NCBI RefSeq assembly: GCF_000626675.1
Contig: NZ_CP006842.1
Span: 620,001-684,000, forward strand
Length of the DNA: 64,000 bases
Direction of reading: 5' to 3'
DNA from: Corynebacterium glyciniphilum AJ 3170
Lineage (GTDB): Bacteria > Actinomycetota > Actinomycetes > Mycobacteriales > Mycobacteriaceae
Numbering within the stretch: the stretch's first letter is position 1; the number at the start of each line of letters is the position of its first letter. The notes beneath the pieces are model-generated. The model did not search any database and was not told where the DNA came from. It saw nothing but the letters and a program-made list of their open reading frames with translations. Below are positions 34,243 to 43,935 of this stretch, one piece after another. The translations under genes were made by a program, and so were the position numbers.

Positions 34243-36438
34243 ATGACGTCAGAGTCCCAGCAGACGGAACGGGTCGCCGCCGGAGGCCTCAAGGTCTCCA
34301 CGACCCTCTACAACTTCGTGACCGACACGGTTCTGCCCCGTATCGGTGTCGACGCGGACACGTTCTGGGCTGGTTTCGGCGATATCGTCGCCAAGCACAC
34401 CCCCCGGAACCGGGAACTGCTCGCCGTCCGCGATGACCTGCAGGCCAAGCTCGACCAGTGGTACACCGAACACCCCGGCACCCAGGACGCCGAGGAGTAC
34501 ACGGCCTTCCTCAAGGAGATCGGCTACCTCGTCGACGAGCCCGGTGACTTCGAGATCACCACCCAGAACGTCGACACGGAGATCTCCGAGACCGCCGGCC
34601 CCCAGCTGGTCGTCCCGATCCTCAACGCCCGCTTCGCCCTGAACGCCGCGAACGCCCGCTGGGGATCGCTCTACGACGCCCTCTACGGCACCGACGTCAT
34701 CTCCGAGGAGAACGGCGCAGAGAAGGGCAAGGGCTACAACAAGGTTCGCGGCGACAAGGTCATCGCCTGGGGACGTGACTTCCTCGACCAGGCGGTGCCG
34801 CTGGAGTCCGGCTCCCACGCCGACGTCGAGAAGTACGACGTGTCCTCCGACCGCTTCGTCGCCGTCATCGACGGCAACGAGGTTCACCTGCAGGAACCCG
34901 AGGTCTACGCCGGCTACACCGGGAACAAGGACACTCCCACCGGCATCCTCCTGCGTCACAACGGCCTGTACCTCGAGATCCAGATTGACCCGTCGCACCC
35001 GGTCGGCGCGGACGACAAGGCAGGAGTCAAGGACATCCTCATGGAGTCCGCCGTCTCCACCATCATGGACTTCGAGGACTCCGTCGCCGCCGTCGACGCG
35101 ACCGACAAGACCCTCGGCTACTCCAACTGGTTCGGCCTGAACACCGGTGAGCTCAGCGTCGAGGTCTCCAAGGGCGACAAGACTTTCACCCGCGAGCTCA
35201 ACGACGACCGCACCTACACCGGTCGCGACGGTGAAGAACTGCGCCTGCACGGCCGGTCTCTGCTGTTCGTCCGCAACGTCGGTCACCTGATGCAGAACCC
35301 CGCCATCCTCGACACTGACGGCGAGGAGATCTTCGAAGGCATCATGGACGCGGTCATCACCACCGCCTGTGCCATCCCCGGCACTGACCTGGACAACCCG
35401 CGCCGTAACTCCCGTACAGGCTCGATCTACATCGTGAAGCCCAAGCAGCACGGTCCGGACGAGGTCGCCTTCACCGGCGAGTTGTTCTCCGACGTCGAAG
35501 ATCTCTTCGGCCTGCCTCGCAACACCCTCAAGGTCGGTGTCATGGACGAGGAACGGCGTACCACCGCCAACCTTGACGCCTGCATCGCTGCCTCCTCCGA
35601 GCGCCTGGCGTTCATCAACACCGGTTTCCTCGACCGCACCGGCGACGAGATCCACACCTCCATGCTCGCCGGCCCCGTGGTCCGGAAGCCGGAGCTGCAG
35701 ACGGCCGCCTGGAAGATCGCCTACGAAGACAACAACGTCGATGCCGGACTGGCCCACGGCCTGCCCGGTAAGGCACAGATCGGGAAGGGCATGTGGGCCA
35801 AGACCGAGCTGATGGCCGACATGATCAAGGAGAAGATCGGCCAGCCGAAGGAAGGCGCGACCACCGCGTGGGTCCCGTCCCCGACCGGCGCCAGCCTGCA
35901 CGCCACCCACTACCACCTCGTCGACGTGTTCTCCGTCCAGGAGAAGCTGCTCACTGACGGCCGTCGCGACACCCTCGGTGACATCCTGACCCTGCCCGTC
36001 CAGCCCGAGGCAGGTTGGAGCGAGGAACAGATCAAGGAAGAGATCGACAACGACTGCCAGTCACTGCTCGGTTACGTGGTCCGCTGGGTCGAGCAGGGTG
36101 TGGGTTGCTCCAAGGTGCCTGACATCCACGACATCGACCTGATGGAGGACCGCGCGACCCTACGCATCAACTCCCAGATCCTGGCGAACTGGCTCAAGCA
36201 CGGCGTGGTCAGTGAAGACCAGGTCAACGACGCCCTGCAGCGCATGGCGAAGATCGTTGACGGCCAGAACGCCGGCGACCCGGAGTACCGCAACATGTCG
36301 GATGACTTCGAGGCATCGGTCGCTTTCCAGGCTGCCAAGGACCTGGTGTTCAAGGGCACTGAGTCCCCGGCCGGCTACACCGAGCCGATCTTGCACGCGC
36401 GTCGTCGCGAGTTCAAGGAGAAGAACGGTATCGCGTAA
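34243..36438 (+). CDS. aceB: Malate synthase G
   Basis: The second glyoxylate-bypass enzyme condenses glyoxylate with acetyl-CoA to malate. Its 731 residues match the G isoform in length. Visible motifs are [12 protein letters not shown], the active-site [25 protein letters not shown] and [16 protein letters not shown] with the catalytic region near the C-terminal third. ATG 34243 follows AAGGAG at 6 nt. It is divergent from aceA and ends before a perfect 16-bp-stem terminator. Confidence 0.97.
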   Translation: MTSESQQTERVAAGGLKVSTTLYNFVTDTVLPRIGVDADTFWAGFGDIVAKHTPRNRELLAVRDDLQAKLDQWYTEHPGTQDAEEYTAFLKEIGYLVDEPGDFEITTQNVDTEISETAGPQLVVPILNARFALNAANARWGSLYDALYGTDVISEENGAEKGKGYNKVRGDKVIAWGRDFLDQAVPLESGSHADVEKYDVSSDRFVAVIDGNEVHLQEPEVYAGYTGNKDTPTGILLRHNGLYLEIQIDPSHPVGADDKAGVKDILMESAVSTIMDFEDSVAAVDATDKTLGYSNWFGLNTGELSVEVSKGDKTFTRELNDDRTYTGRDGEELRLHGRSLLFVRNVGHLMQNPAILDTDGEEIFEGIMDAVITTACAIPGTDLDNPRRNSRTGSIYIVKPKQHGPDEVAFTGELFSDVEDLFGLPRNTLKVGVMDEERRTTANLDACIAASSERLAFINTGFLDRTGDEIHTSMLAGPVVRKPELQTAAWKIAYEDNNVDAGLAHGLPGKAQIGKGMWAKTELMADMIKEKIGQPKEGATTAWVPSPTGASLHATHYHLVDVFSVQEKLLTDGRRDTLGDILTLPVQPEAGWSEEQIKEEIDNDCQSLLGYVVRWVEQGVGCSKVPDIHDIDLMEDRATLRINSQILANWLKHGVVSEDQVNDALQRMAKIVDGQNAGDPEYRNMSDDFEASVAFQAAKDLVFKGTESPAGYTEPILHARRREFKEKNGIA

Positions 36439-36459
36439 GCAGTACCCGCATCACCCGGC

Positions 36460-36494
36460 AACCCCGGAGGTCGGTTCCACCGACCTCCGGGGTT
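36460..36494 (+). terminator. Terminator after aceB
   Basis: AACCCCGGAGGTCGGT (36460-36475) and ACCGACCTCCGGGGTT (36479-36494) form a perfect 16-bp stem with a 3-nt loop. Confidence 0.85.
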
Positions 36495-36589
36495 GCTGCG
36501 TGCAGTGCCGGTCGCACACAGCAGACGTCCGCCCGGCGCACTATCATTGGCCCCCTGACACGATCCCCACACCGAGGAGCCTGCGCCGG

Positions 36590-37369
36590 ATGACCGACCA
36601 GCCTGATCAGCCCGACCAGACCATTGCCCGCCCAGAGCTCAGAACCTTCGACGCCGTCCTCTTTGACCTGGACGGCGTCATCACACCGACCGCGGACCTG
36701 CACCGCGCCGCATGGGCGGCAATGTTCACCGAGTTCCTGCAGAAACAGGGCTCAGCCCCGTACACAGAGCAGGACTACTACGAGCACCTCGACGGGCGTT
36801 CCCGCGACGAAGGGGTCCAGAGCCTCCTGACCTCCCGTGGTATTACTCTGGCCCACGGCGACACGGATTCCGCCACCTCCACCGACGACACCGTCCTGGG
36901 GCTCGGACTCCGGAAGAACGAGGACTTCCTGCGAGTCCTCGAGCAGGGGATCAACCCTTACCCGGGCTCGGTGGCGCTGTTGGACGAGCTCGCCGGGGAG
37001 GGGGCACCGAGGATCGCCATTGTCAGCTCATCGAAGAACGCCCGCCAGGTGCTCACCGCTGCCGGGCTGATCGACCGCTTCGAGCTCATCGTCGACGGCA
37101 CGGTCGCAGCGTCTGAAGGTCTCCCCGGTAAACCCGCGCCCGATACCTACGCCTTCGCCGCGCAGTCACTCGGCGTCGAGCCGTCCCGTGCCGTCGTCGT
37201 CGAGGACGCCACGTCCGGCGTCGCTTCGGGGAGGGCCGGCGATTTCGGTCTCGTCGTGGGTGTCGACCGAGGCGCAGGACGTGAGACACTGCTCGAGGCC
37301 GGCGCGGATATCGTGGTGTCCGACCTGGCAGAACTGACCACCAACGAAACCGGAGGCAACGCACGATGA
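36590..37369 (+). CDS. HAD-family beta-phosphoglucomutase-like hydrolase
   Basis: The 259-residue protein has HAD motif I FDLDGV (nucleophile Asp26, acid/base Asp28), a helical cap, motif II SSSKNARQVL, motif III Lys in GKPAPDTYAFAA and motif IV VVEDATSGVASGR. This matches beta-phosphoglucomutases that turn beta-glucose 1-phosphate into glucose 6-phosphate. ATG 36590 follows GAGGAG at about 9 nt. The stop overlaps the start of the GH65 phosphorylase gene (ATGA), and such gene pairs work together: the phosphorylase releases beta-glucose 1-phosphate and this enzyme feeds it into glycolysis. Confidence 0.88.
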   Translation: MTDQPDQPDQTIARPELRTFDAVLFDLDGVITPTADLHRAAWAAMFTEFLQKQGSAPYTEQDYYEHLDGRSRDEGVQSLLTSRGITLAHGDTDSATSTDDTVLGLGLRKNEDFLRVLEQGINPYPGSVALLDELAGEGAPRIAIVSSSKNARQVLTAAGLIDRFELIVDGTVAASEGLPGKPAPDTYAFAAQSLGVEPSRAVVVEDATSGVASGRAGDFGLVVGVDRGAGRETLLEAGADIVVSDLAELTTNETGGNAR

Positions 37370-40047
37370 GCGGAAACGACGCGACCGACGGCAGCGGAAC
37401 GAATGGAAGCCGCCAGACGGCACTGGAGAATTTCCTTGACCAACGCCGTCGGGTGGCCTCTGTCGTCAACCGACCGATCGACACCGCTGACATGGCCAAC
37501 GCCACCGAGGTGGCCGGAGTCGCCGACACCGTCGGCGGCGCAGACGAGGAGAGGCTCTTCCCCACGGGCTACCGGGCCGACCAACACCACCACGACACGG
37601 ATCCTATGGAGGGGATCGACCGCGAGAACAACCCTGTGGATGAATGGGGATGGTACGAAAAGCGGCCCGAGCGCACCTCACTGGGACTCACCGAGAGTCA
37701 CTTCGCCCTGAGTAACGGCTATCTCGGGGTGCGGGGGACACCGCCGGAAGGCCGTGACTCCGAGGCCCACGGCACCTTCATCAACGGTGTGCACGAGACG
37801 TGGCCGATTTCGCACGCGGAAGACGCCTACGGCCTGGCCCGGGAAGGCCAGGCGATCGTCCAGGTTCCCGACGCCAAGACCGTCCGCATCTACGTCGATG
37901 ACGAGCCTCTGCGCCTGTCCCAGAGTGAGATCGAAGACTATTCGCGCGGTATCGACTTTCGCGACGGCGTCCTGCGTCGCAGCTTCGTCTGGCGCACCCC
38001 GTCCGGCAAACGGGTGCGGATCACCAACGAGCGCATGGTGAGCTTCAATGAACGCCACCTCATGGTCACCAGCACCGAGATCGAACTGCTGGACGCCCCC
38101 GCCGCCGTGGTCGTTTCCTCACAGATCCTCAACCGGCAGGACGGCGAAGACGAGTACTCCACCGTCATCGACCACACCGGCACCACCGCCGACGGCCCGG
38201 CCGGCGTGAACGACGGGGCCGACCCGCGCAAGGCCGAACAGTTCAAGGGCCGGGTCTTCATCCCCACCTACCAGGCACAACCAGAGGACGAGCGGGTCAC
38301 TCTCGGCTACCGGATCAACCACTCCGGCATGACCGTCGCCGTCAGCATGGACCACGAACTCGAACTCACCGGGACCGACGAAGACGGTGACCATGCCGTC
38401 GACGGCGTGGAAGTCCACACCGAACTTCGCGAGGACGTGGCCCGGGTCGTCTACCACATGGCCGGTCGCACGGGGATGAAGCTGCGACTCGAGAAGTTCA
38501 TCTCCTACCACTCGTCCCGGCACGTCGCGGCCGATGAACTCGCGTTCCGCTGTGCACGCACCATCAACCGCGCGAAAGCCATCGGCTTCCGGACCCTTCA
38601 GCAGCACCAGAAGAACTGGTTGGCCGAGTTCTGGGACCGCTCGGATGTACGCATCCCGAACCATCCTGAACTGCAGCAGGCGGTGCGGTGGAACATCTTC
38701 CAGCTCATCCAGGCATCCGCGCGCGCGGAAACCCAGGGTGTGCCCGCCAAGGGGCTCACCGGATCCGGTTACGGCGGGCACTACTTCTGGGACACGGAAA
38801 TCTACGTGATGCCCTTCCTGACGTACACCAACCCCCAGTTCGCCCGGAACGCGATGCGCTTCCGCTACAAGATGCTGCCCGCCGCCCGCGAGCGCGCCCT
38901 TGAGCTGTCGCACGACGGGGTGCTGTTCCCGTGGCGTACCATCAACGGTCACGAATCCAGCGCCTACTACGCCGCCGGCACCGCGCAGTACCATATCGAC
39001 GCCGACATCAGCTATGCGCTGATGAAGTACATCTACGCCAGCGGCGACACGGACTTCCTGCTGGACGAAGGCATCCATATCCTGGTCGGAACCGCACGGT
39101 TCTTCATGTCCCTCGGTTTCTTCAACTCGTCGGGAACCCGCTTCGAGATTCACTCGGTCACCGGGCCCGACGAGTACACCACCGTGGTGAACAACAACCT
39201 GTACACAAACGTCATGGCCCAGTACAACCTCAGGGTCGCGGCGGAAGTCGTCCGCCAGATGAAGTCTGACCGGCCTGGGGCGTACCGCGACATGATGCGC
39301 CGCACCGGCCTCAGCGAGGACGAGCTGGACCTGTGGGACCAGGCCGCCGACGCGATGTACATCCCGTTCAACGAGTCGACGAGGGTCAATCCGCAGGACG
39401 ACCAGTTCATGCAGCGACAGCTGTGGAGCCTGGACGATCCCGAGGTCGGCCCGAAGCGTCCGTTGCTGCTGCATTACCACCCGTTGACGATCTACCGGTA
39501 TCAGATCCTCAAGCAGGCTGACGTTGTCCTCGCGGTGTTCCTCCAGGGCTCGCAGTTCGACGCCGAGACCAAGCGGCGCGACTACAACTACTACGACCGG
39601 CTGACCACCGGTGACTCTTCATTGTCTGCCGTGGTGCAGTCGATCATGGCCGCAGAACTGGGAATGCACGACAAGGCGCTGGACTTCTTCCATCGTGGCC
39701 TGTTCATCGATCTCAACAATCTGCACGGCAACACCGCCGACGGTGTGCACATCGCGTCCTGCGGTGGTGTGTGGAGCTGCCTGGTCTACGGGTTCGGCGG
39801 ATTCCGTGACCATTACGGGCAGTTCACCATCGATCCGCGTGTCCCGGAGGAGTGGGGTGGCCTGGAGTATTCGATCACCCTGCACGGTCGGATCGTCCGG
39901 GTGTCCGTCGCCGACGGCGAGGTGACCCTGTGTACCGCTGACGATGATCCGGAGGTCGTCGGACCGGTCACCGTCTGCGGTGAAGAGACGATGGTCGGGC
40001 CCGAGCCGGTCACCGTGTCCGGGGAGACGCTGCTCCGGGCGGAGTGA
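37366..40047 (+). CDS. Glycoside hydrolase family 65 disaccharide phosphorylase
   Basis: Enzymes of this family phosphorolyse alpha-linked glucose disaccharides (maltose, trehalose, kojibiose) to beta-glucose 1-phosphate plus glucose. The 893-residue product has the beta-sandwich N domain, an (alpha/alpha)6 barrel with GYGGHYFWDTEIYVMPF, and the general acid in VTGPDEYTTVVNNN (Glu603). A phosphate-loop region HGNTADGVHIASCGG is near the C terminus. About 100 extra N-terminal residues (Asp/Thr-rich, HHHD) precede the usual start of the fold. The exact disaccharide cannot be decided by eye; trehalose is attractive in a mycolate-forming organism. The gene is translationally coupled to the beta-phosphoglucomutase gene. 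Confidence 0.9.
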   Translation: MSGNDATDGSGTNGSRQTALENFLDQRRRVASVVNRPIDTADMANATEVAGVADTVGGADEERLFPTGYRADQHHHDTDPMEGIDRENNPVDEWGWYEKRPERTSLGLTESHFALSNGYLGVRGTPPEGRDSEAHGTFINGVHETWPISHAEDAYGLAREGQAIVQVPDAKTVRIYVDDEPLRLSQSEIEDYSRGIDFRDGVLRRSFVWRTPSGKRVRITNERMVSFNERHLMVTSTEIELLDAPAAVVVSSQILNRQDGEDEYSTVIDHTGTTADGPAGVNDGADPRKAEQFKGRVFIPTYQAQPEDERVTLGYRINHSGMTVAVSMDHELELTGTDEDGDHAVDGVEVHTELREDVARVVYHMAGRTGMKLRLEKFISYHSSRHVAADELAFRCARTINRAKAIGFRTLQQHQKNWLAEFWDRSDVRIPNHPELQQAVRWNIFQLIQASARAETQGVPAKGLTGSGYGGHYFWDTEIYVMPFLTYTNPQFARNAMRFRYKMLPAARERALELSHDGVLFPWRTINGHESSAYYAAGTAQYHIDADISYALMKYIYASGDTDFLLDEGIHILVGTARFFMSLGFFNSSGTRFEIHSVTGPDEYTTVVNNNLYTNVMAQYNLRVAAEVVRQMKSDRPGAYRDMMRRTGLSEDELDLWDQAADAMYIPFNESTRVNPQDDQFMQRQLWSLDDPEVGPKRPLLLHYHPLTIYRYQILKQADVVLAVFLQGSQFDAETKRRDYNYYDRLTTGDSSLSAVVQSIMAAELGMHDKALDFFHRGLFIDLNNLHGNTADGVHIASCGGVWSCLVYGFGGFRDHYGQFTIDPRVPEEWGGLEYSITLHGRIVRVSVADGEVTLCTADDDPEVVGPVTVCGEETMVGPEPVTVSGETLLRAE

Positions 40048-40109
40048 GGGCGACGGCGCCAGGGCCTCCGGACCGCGACAGGCTGAGGAGTGCCGGCGGA
40101 AGAGCCCCG

Positions 40110-40751
40110 TCAGCAGACCAGCGTCCCGTCGCGCATCTCCACCACGTGGTCAGCCTGGTCGAGCAGGCTCCGGTCGTGGGTGACCAGGACGGTGGCCAAG
40201 CCTCGCTCGGTGGTGAGGTCACGCAGCAGTTCCACGATCCGGCGGGACAGGGCGTGGTCCAGGGCCGATGTCGGCTCATCGGCCAGGAGCAGTGCCGGAT
40301 CCCCGGTCAGTGCCCGGGCGATGTTCACCCGTTGACGCTGACCGCCGGACAGCTGGTGGATCCGCCGGTCGCCGAATCCGTCCAGTCCGACACGACTGAG
40401 CAGGCCGTCGGCACGTCGGCGTCGTGACCGGTCGATCCGTGTGCCACGGATATGGTCGGTGACCAGCAGTTGCTCGCGGACCGTCAGGGATCCGAGCAGG
40501 TTCGCCGACTGGAACACCATGCCGGTTGAGCCGTCGACGTCCACTGAACCGGAGTCGGCGGCGGACAATCCGGAGGCCACGGACAGCAGTGTCGATTTTC
40601 CGGATCCTGATTCGCCGACGACGGCGGTCAGCTCGCCGGCGCGAGCGGAGAAGGTGACGTGGTCCAGGGCGGCGACGGTGTGGTCGCCGTCCGGGTAGGT
40701 CACGCACACGTCATTGATGTTCAGGACGGTACGGGCGGTGGTGACGGTCAT
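40110..40751 (-). CDS. hrtA: ABC transporter ATPase, HrtA-like (heme export)
   Basis: The 213-residue ATPase of the MacB/LolD type has Walker A GESGSGKST (46-54), Q-loop near VFQSANLL, signature LSGGQRQR (134-141), Walker B LLLADEPT and switch His in VTHD. Its ATG overlaps the permease stop codon (ATGA). Together with the permease and the divergent two-component genes this matches the corynebacterial hrtBA/chrSA arrangement, where the exporter removes excess heme. Heme as substrate is inferred from gene order and permease sequence rather than from a substrate site. Induction by the divergent ChrA-like regulator is expected. Confidence 0.72.
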   Translation of the reverse strand: MTVTTARTVLNINDVCVTYPDGDHTVAALDHVTFSARAGELTAVVGESGSGKSTLLSVASGLSAADSGSVDVDGSTGMVFQSANLLGSLTVREQLLVTDHIRGTRIDRSRRRRADGLLSRVGLDGFGDRRIHQLSGGQRQRVNIARALTGDPALLLADEPTSALDHALSRRIVELLRDLTTERGLATVLVTHDRSLLDQADHVVEMRDGTLVC

Positions 40752-41743
40752 GCTGTTGCTCCTAATGCGAGGTGGGGGTCAACGGTGGATACGCGGCGCA
40801 TGGCGATCAGGGCGCCGCACATGCCGAGCAGGAAGACACCGGCCGGTGGCAGCAGGAACGTCCACAGAGATGTGGCGAAGGGGACGGTTCCCACGGCCAG
40901 GGTGCCGAGCAACCCGCCGACCGCTCCACCGGCGGCCACTCCGACCGCCAGGATCACGGCGGCCTGGACCGCTGCATCGGTGACGACGTAGCGGGTGGAG
41001 GCGCCGAGGGCGCGGAGGACGGCGATATCCCGGGTGCGCTGGATCGTCCACACGCTGAGGAATGCCACGACAACCAGGGCGGAGATCCCGTACAGCAGTC
41101 CCTGGATCGCCAGGAGGGAGCCACGTTCGGACTGGTAGGCAGGAAGTGCGGCGAAGGAGTCGTTGACGGTGGTGGCGACGGTGCCCGTGCTGTCGGCAGC
41201 GGCGTCCCACTCGTCGTCGCTGAGGTCGGCGGTGGCCATGAGGACGGTGGGTGAGCTCGCCCCGGTCATCTCCTCCCACGTGTCCTCGTCCGCCCAGGCA
41301 ACGGGTTGGTGGTTCATGTACTCGGTCTCGGCGGTTCCGCCGAGGCTCTCGGGCAGCAGCAGTCCGCCGTCGGGGACGCGGCCACCGGGAACCGGCGTCC
41401 CGGCAGGTAAGCCCATCAGTGTGACGGATTCGGTGGTTCCGTGGACGTCGAGCCGGGTTGCTGCGATTCCCAACGGAACGACGTCGGCGCCCGGGCCGGC
41501 GGCGTCCTTCCAGGCTTGTTCGTCTTGGGTGGTGACGGACGAGGCGATGAACGACGGCTCGTCGTCGGCGGCGAAGATGTAGCGATCCGGGTCCAGTGCT
41601 TTCAGAGCCGAGGTGTTCTGGTCGGCCAGGCCGCCGGTCAGTCCGGTGAGCATGACCAGTAGCAGGGTGATCAGGGCGACGACTGAGGTGATCAGTGTGA
41701 AGCGCCCTTTGGCTGCGACGATGTCTCTGAGGCCCAGGTACAT
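40748..41743 (-). CDS. hrtB: FtsX-like ABC permease, HrtB-like (heme export)
   Basis: The 331-residue permease begins MYLGLRDIVAAKGRFTLITS, the opening typical of HrtB and related MacB-type permeases. One N-terminal membrane helix is followed by an extracytoplasmic domain (about residues 45-200) and three C-terminal helices. ATG 41743 is preceded by AGGAGG at 6 nt, which rules out the ATG two codons upstream and the long upstream frame. It is the first gene of a two-gene operon with the ATPase and is divergent from the histidine kinase gene by 145 bp, where a shared operator is likely. Confidence 0.72.
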   Translation of the reverse strand: MYLGLRDIVAAKGRFTLITSVVALITLLLVMLTGLTGGLADQNTSALKALDPDRYIFAADDEPSFIASSVTTQDEQAWKDAAGPGADVVPLGIAATRLDVHGTTESVTLMGLPAGTPVPGGRVPDGGLLLPESLGGTAETEYMNHQPVAWADEDTWEEMTGASSPTVLMATADLSDDEWDAAADSTGTVATTVNDSFAALPAYQSERGSLLAIQGLLYGISALVVVAFLSVWTIQRTRDIAVLRALGASTRYVVTDAAVQAAVILAVGVAAGGAVGGLLGTLAVGTVPFATSLWTFLLPPAGVFLLGMCGALIAMRRVSTVDPHLALGATA

Positions 41744-41874
41744 GGGCATCCTCCTGTGATGGTGCGTGGATGACGTGATGTCATCCTCACCCGTCGCGGT
41801 GGGCCCGGACATCGACCGGAGACCTGATTTCCGGATCAACCGATCGGTCGATGCCAGCGTCGGGACTGTGCACC

Positions 41875-41880
41875 TAGGCT
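41875..41880 (+). promoter_or_regulatory. -10 hexamer of a leaderless kinase transcript
   Basis: TAGGCT fits TANNNT and ends 8 nt before the GTG at 41889, which has no ribosome-binding site. Confidence 0.45.
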
Positions 41881-41888
41881 CGGGAATT

Positions 41889-43190
41889 GTGAATCCGCAT
41901 ACCTCCCTGCCCCGGATCCTCGGCACGTTGCGTATCGCGCTGCACGTGGTGTTTGCCGCGTTGTCGGCGTTCGCTCTGGTGCGCGTGATCCTCGACGGGG
42001 CGGGACGGGGTGGTGCGGCGGTGGTGGTCATTCTTTTGCTCACCGGGGTGTATCTCGCCGGGACGGTCGCGGAGAAGCGCGTCGCCGACGGTCGGAACGT
42101 ACCGGGAATGCTGGGCCCGGCACGCCTCCGGTCGCTTGCTCCCTGGTGGCTGCTGGTGTTGCTGGTGCTGTGGGCGGGCGCCACCGCGTTGAGTCATCAC
42201 GCGGTCTGGCTGTTGTTTCCGCTGACGTTCCTCATCCTCGCGGTTCTCGACATGTACGGACGCCTCCGGGGTCTGACGTTCGGCGCGGTGCATGTCGGTG
42301 TGCTGCTCCTGGCCTGGGCGGTGGGGGCGTTTGTTCCACCGTTGACGGGGCAGGGTGGGGGAGTGGCTGCTGTTGTCGGCCCCGGGATCGGCGTCGTGTT
42401 CGCAGCGGGGGCGTACTGGACCTACCGGGCACTCACCGGGGAGGCGGAACGCCAGCGTGCGACCGCCGATGAACTGCGGCGTACGCGCGACCGTCTCCTG
42501 GTTGCCGAGAAGAACGCCGGGCGTCTCGAGGAGCGGGAGCGGATCTCCCGTGACATCCACGACACCCTCGCCCAGGGATTCAATGCGGTGGTGTTGTTGT
42601 CCCGGGCCGCCTCGACGGCGGTGCGGCAGCAGCGGGTGGACGACGCGCTGACCCAGCTCTCGCTCATCGAGCGGACTGCCGGTGACAATCTCAACGAGGC
42701 CCGCGAGCTGATCCGTGACCTGTCGGCGGGGCTCCCGGACGGTCCGGTGGAGCCGGTGGAGGACGCGCTGCGTCGCATTGTCGACGACGTCACAGCCACC
42801 CAGCGGGCACTCGGCGACGGTCTGGTTGTGGAGATGGAGCTGTCACAACAGGTGATGGGCGCCGCCCTACCGGCGCGGGTGCAGGACGCGGTCGTGCACG
42901 TGGTCAAGGAGTCGTTGACCAATGTCGTCAAACATGCGGGCGCCCGGGAGGTCCTCATTTCCGTCCGCATGGAGAACGACGACGAGGACAGCACCCTGAT
43001 GCTCGACGTGCATGACGACGGTCGGGGCATTGACCTCGACGAGGTCGAACGGCCGACCGGTGACGGATACGGGCTGACCGGGATGCGGCTGCGAGTCGAT
43101 GAGGCCGGCGGTGACTTCGACGTCCTCACCGGCGCCGGCACCTGCATCACCGCAAGCTTCACTCTGGAGACCCCGGGAGGCAGGCCATGA
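41889..43190 (+). CDS. chrS: Sensor histidine kinase, ChrS-like
   Basis: The 433-residue kinase has about six N-terminal membrane helices (residues 10-175), a HisKA_3 helix with ERISRDIHDTLAQGF (His224) and a HATPase domain with VVKESLTNVVKHAG and GYGLTGMRLRV. ChrS of Corynebacterium diphtheriae has this design and responds to heme. The GTG at 41889 is chosen because of a leaderless -10 hexamer; the open frame extends to 41766 but that part is not family-like. The stop overlaps the regulator start (ATGA). The heme role is inferred from the divergent HrtBA-like genes. Confidence 0.75.
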   Translation: MNPHTSLPRILGTLRIALHVVFAALSAFALVRVILDGAGRGGAAVVVILLLTGVYLAGTVAEKRVADGRNVPGMLGPARLRSLAPWWLLVLLVLWAGATALSHHAVWLLFPLTFLILAVLDMYGRLRGLTFGAVHVGVLLLAWAVGAFVPPLTGQGGGVAAVVGPGIGVVFAAGAYWTYRALTGEAERQRATADELRRTRDRLLVAEKNAGRLEERERISRDIHDTLAQGFNAVVLLSRAASTAVRQQRVDDALTQLSLIERTAGDNLNEARELIRDLSAGLPDGPVEPVEDALRRIVDDVTATQRALGDGLVVEMELSQQVMGAALPARVQDAVVHVVKESLTNVVKHAGAREVLISVRMENDDEDSTLMLDVHDDGRGIDLDEVERPTGDGYGLTGMRLRVDEAGGDFDVLTGAGTCITASFTLETPGGRP

Positions 43191-43840
43191 CTGTAGAAGA
43201 CAACGTGGTCCGGGTGATGCTCATCGACGACCATCCGGTCGTCCGCGCGGGACTGCGGGCGATCCTCGACGGTTTCGAAGATGTGTGCGTGGTCGACGAA
43301 GGCGAGGATGGGGTTGACGCCGGGCGCGCCGTGGAGGCAGGGGCGGACGTCCTGGTGATGGACATCCAGATGCCGGGCGTGGACGGGATCAGCGCCACGC
43401 GGAACAACACCGCCGTCGGTGGGCCGCCGGTCCTCGTGCTGACCACTTACGACACCGGCAGTCACGTCATGGACGCCGTCGCGGCCGGGGCGACCGGCTA
43501 CCTGCTGAAGGACGCCCCGGAGGACATCCTGCACCGGGCGGTGCTGGACACCGCCGCGGGCAGACGGACTCTGTCGCCGGATATTGCGGCCAGACTTGCC
43601 GAACAGGTCGGACGCTCCGGCGGAGCCGGTGAGGCCGGTAGGGAAACACTGTCGCGGCGCGAGGTGGAGATCCTGGCGGCGCTTGCCACCGGAGCCAGTA
43701 ACCGCGAACTGGCACGGCGCTTCGTGATCTCACTGGCAACTGTGAAGACTCATCTGATACATATTTATCAGAAGTTGGGGGTGGAGAATCGCACGGCTGC
43801 GGTGGCGGAAGCCCGGTCACGCAGGCTGATCGACGGATGA
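43187..43840 (+). CDS. chrA: NarL-type response regulator, ChrA-like
   Basis: The 217-residue regulator has a receiver domain with acidic pair D14/D15, phospho-acceptor Asp59 (LVMDIQMPG) and Lys in LLKDAP, followed by a LuxR-type helix-turn-helix (LSRREVEILAALATGASNRE to VKTHLIHIYQKL). It is coupled to the kinase by an ATGA overlap. By analogy with ChrA it would activate the divergent hrtBA-like exporter operon when heme is plentiful and may also act on other heme genes. It ends about 95 bp before sdhC, leaving room for an sdh promoter with a GlxR site. Confidence 0.78.
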   Translation: MTVEDNVVRVMLIDDHPVVRAGLRAILDGFEDVCVVDEGEDGVDAGRAVEAGADVLVMDIQMPGVDGISATRNNTAVGGPPVLVLTTYDTGSHVMDAVAAGATGYLLKDAPEDILHRAVLDTAAGRRTLSPDIAARLAEQVGRSGGAGEAGRETLSRREVEILAALATGASNRELARRFVISLATVKTHLIHIYQKLGVENRTAAVAEARSRRLIDG

Positions 43841-43853
43841 TCCGGCGGTCGGG

Positions 43854-43869
43854 TGTGATCTTTTTCACG
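43854..43869. promoter_or_regulatory. GlxR-type operator upstream of sdhCAB
   Basis: TGTGA-TCTTTT-TCACG matches the GlxR/CRP consensus TGTGA-N6-TCACA at nine of ten half-site bases. GlxR is known to control sdhCAB in C. glutamicum, and this site lies 67 bp before the sdhC start. Confidence 0.65.
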
Positions 43870-43935
43870 AGGGCCGGGGTCGGTTGGTGCTTGCCACTAT
43901 GAGGGTCGTACAGTGTCTATGACACTGGAGGTGCC

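Noticed and set aside
34249..35916. 555-codon minus-strand open frame opposite aceB
   Set aside because: Antisense shadow produced by GC-rich codon usage of malate synthase; composition is Val/Gly/Asp/Leu repeats without motifs.
38119..39480. 453-codon minus-strand open frame opposite the GH65 gene
   Set aside because: Shadow frame; the plus strand carries the catalytic motifs of a phosphorylase.
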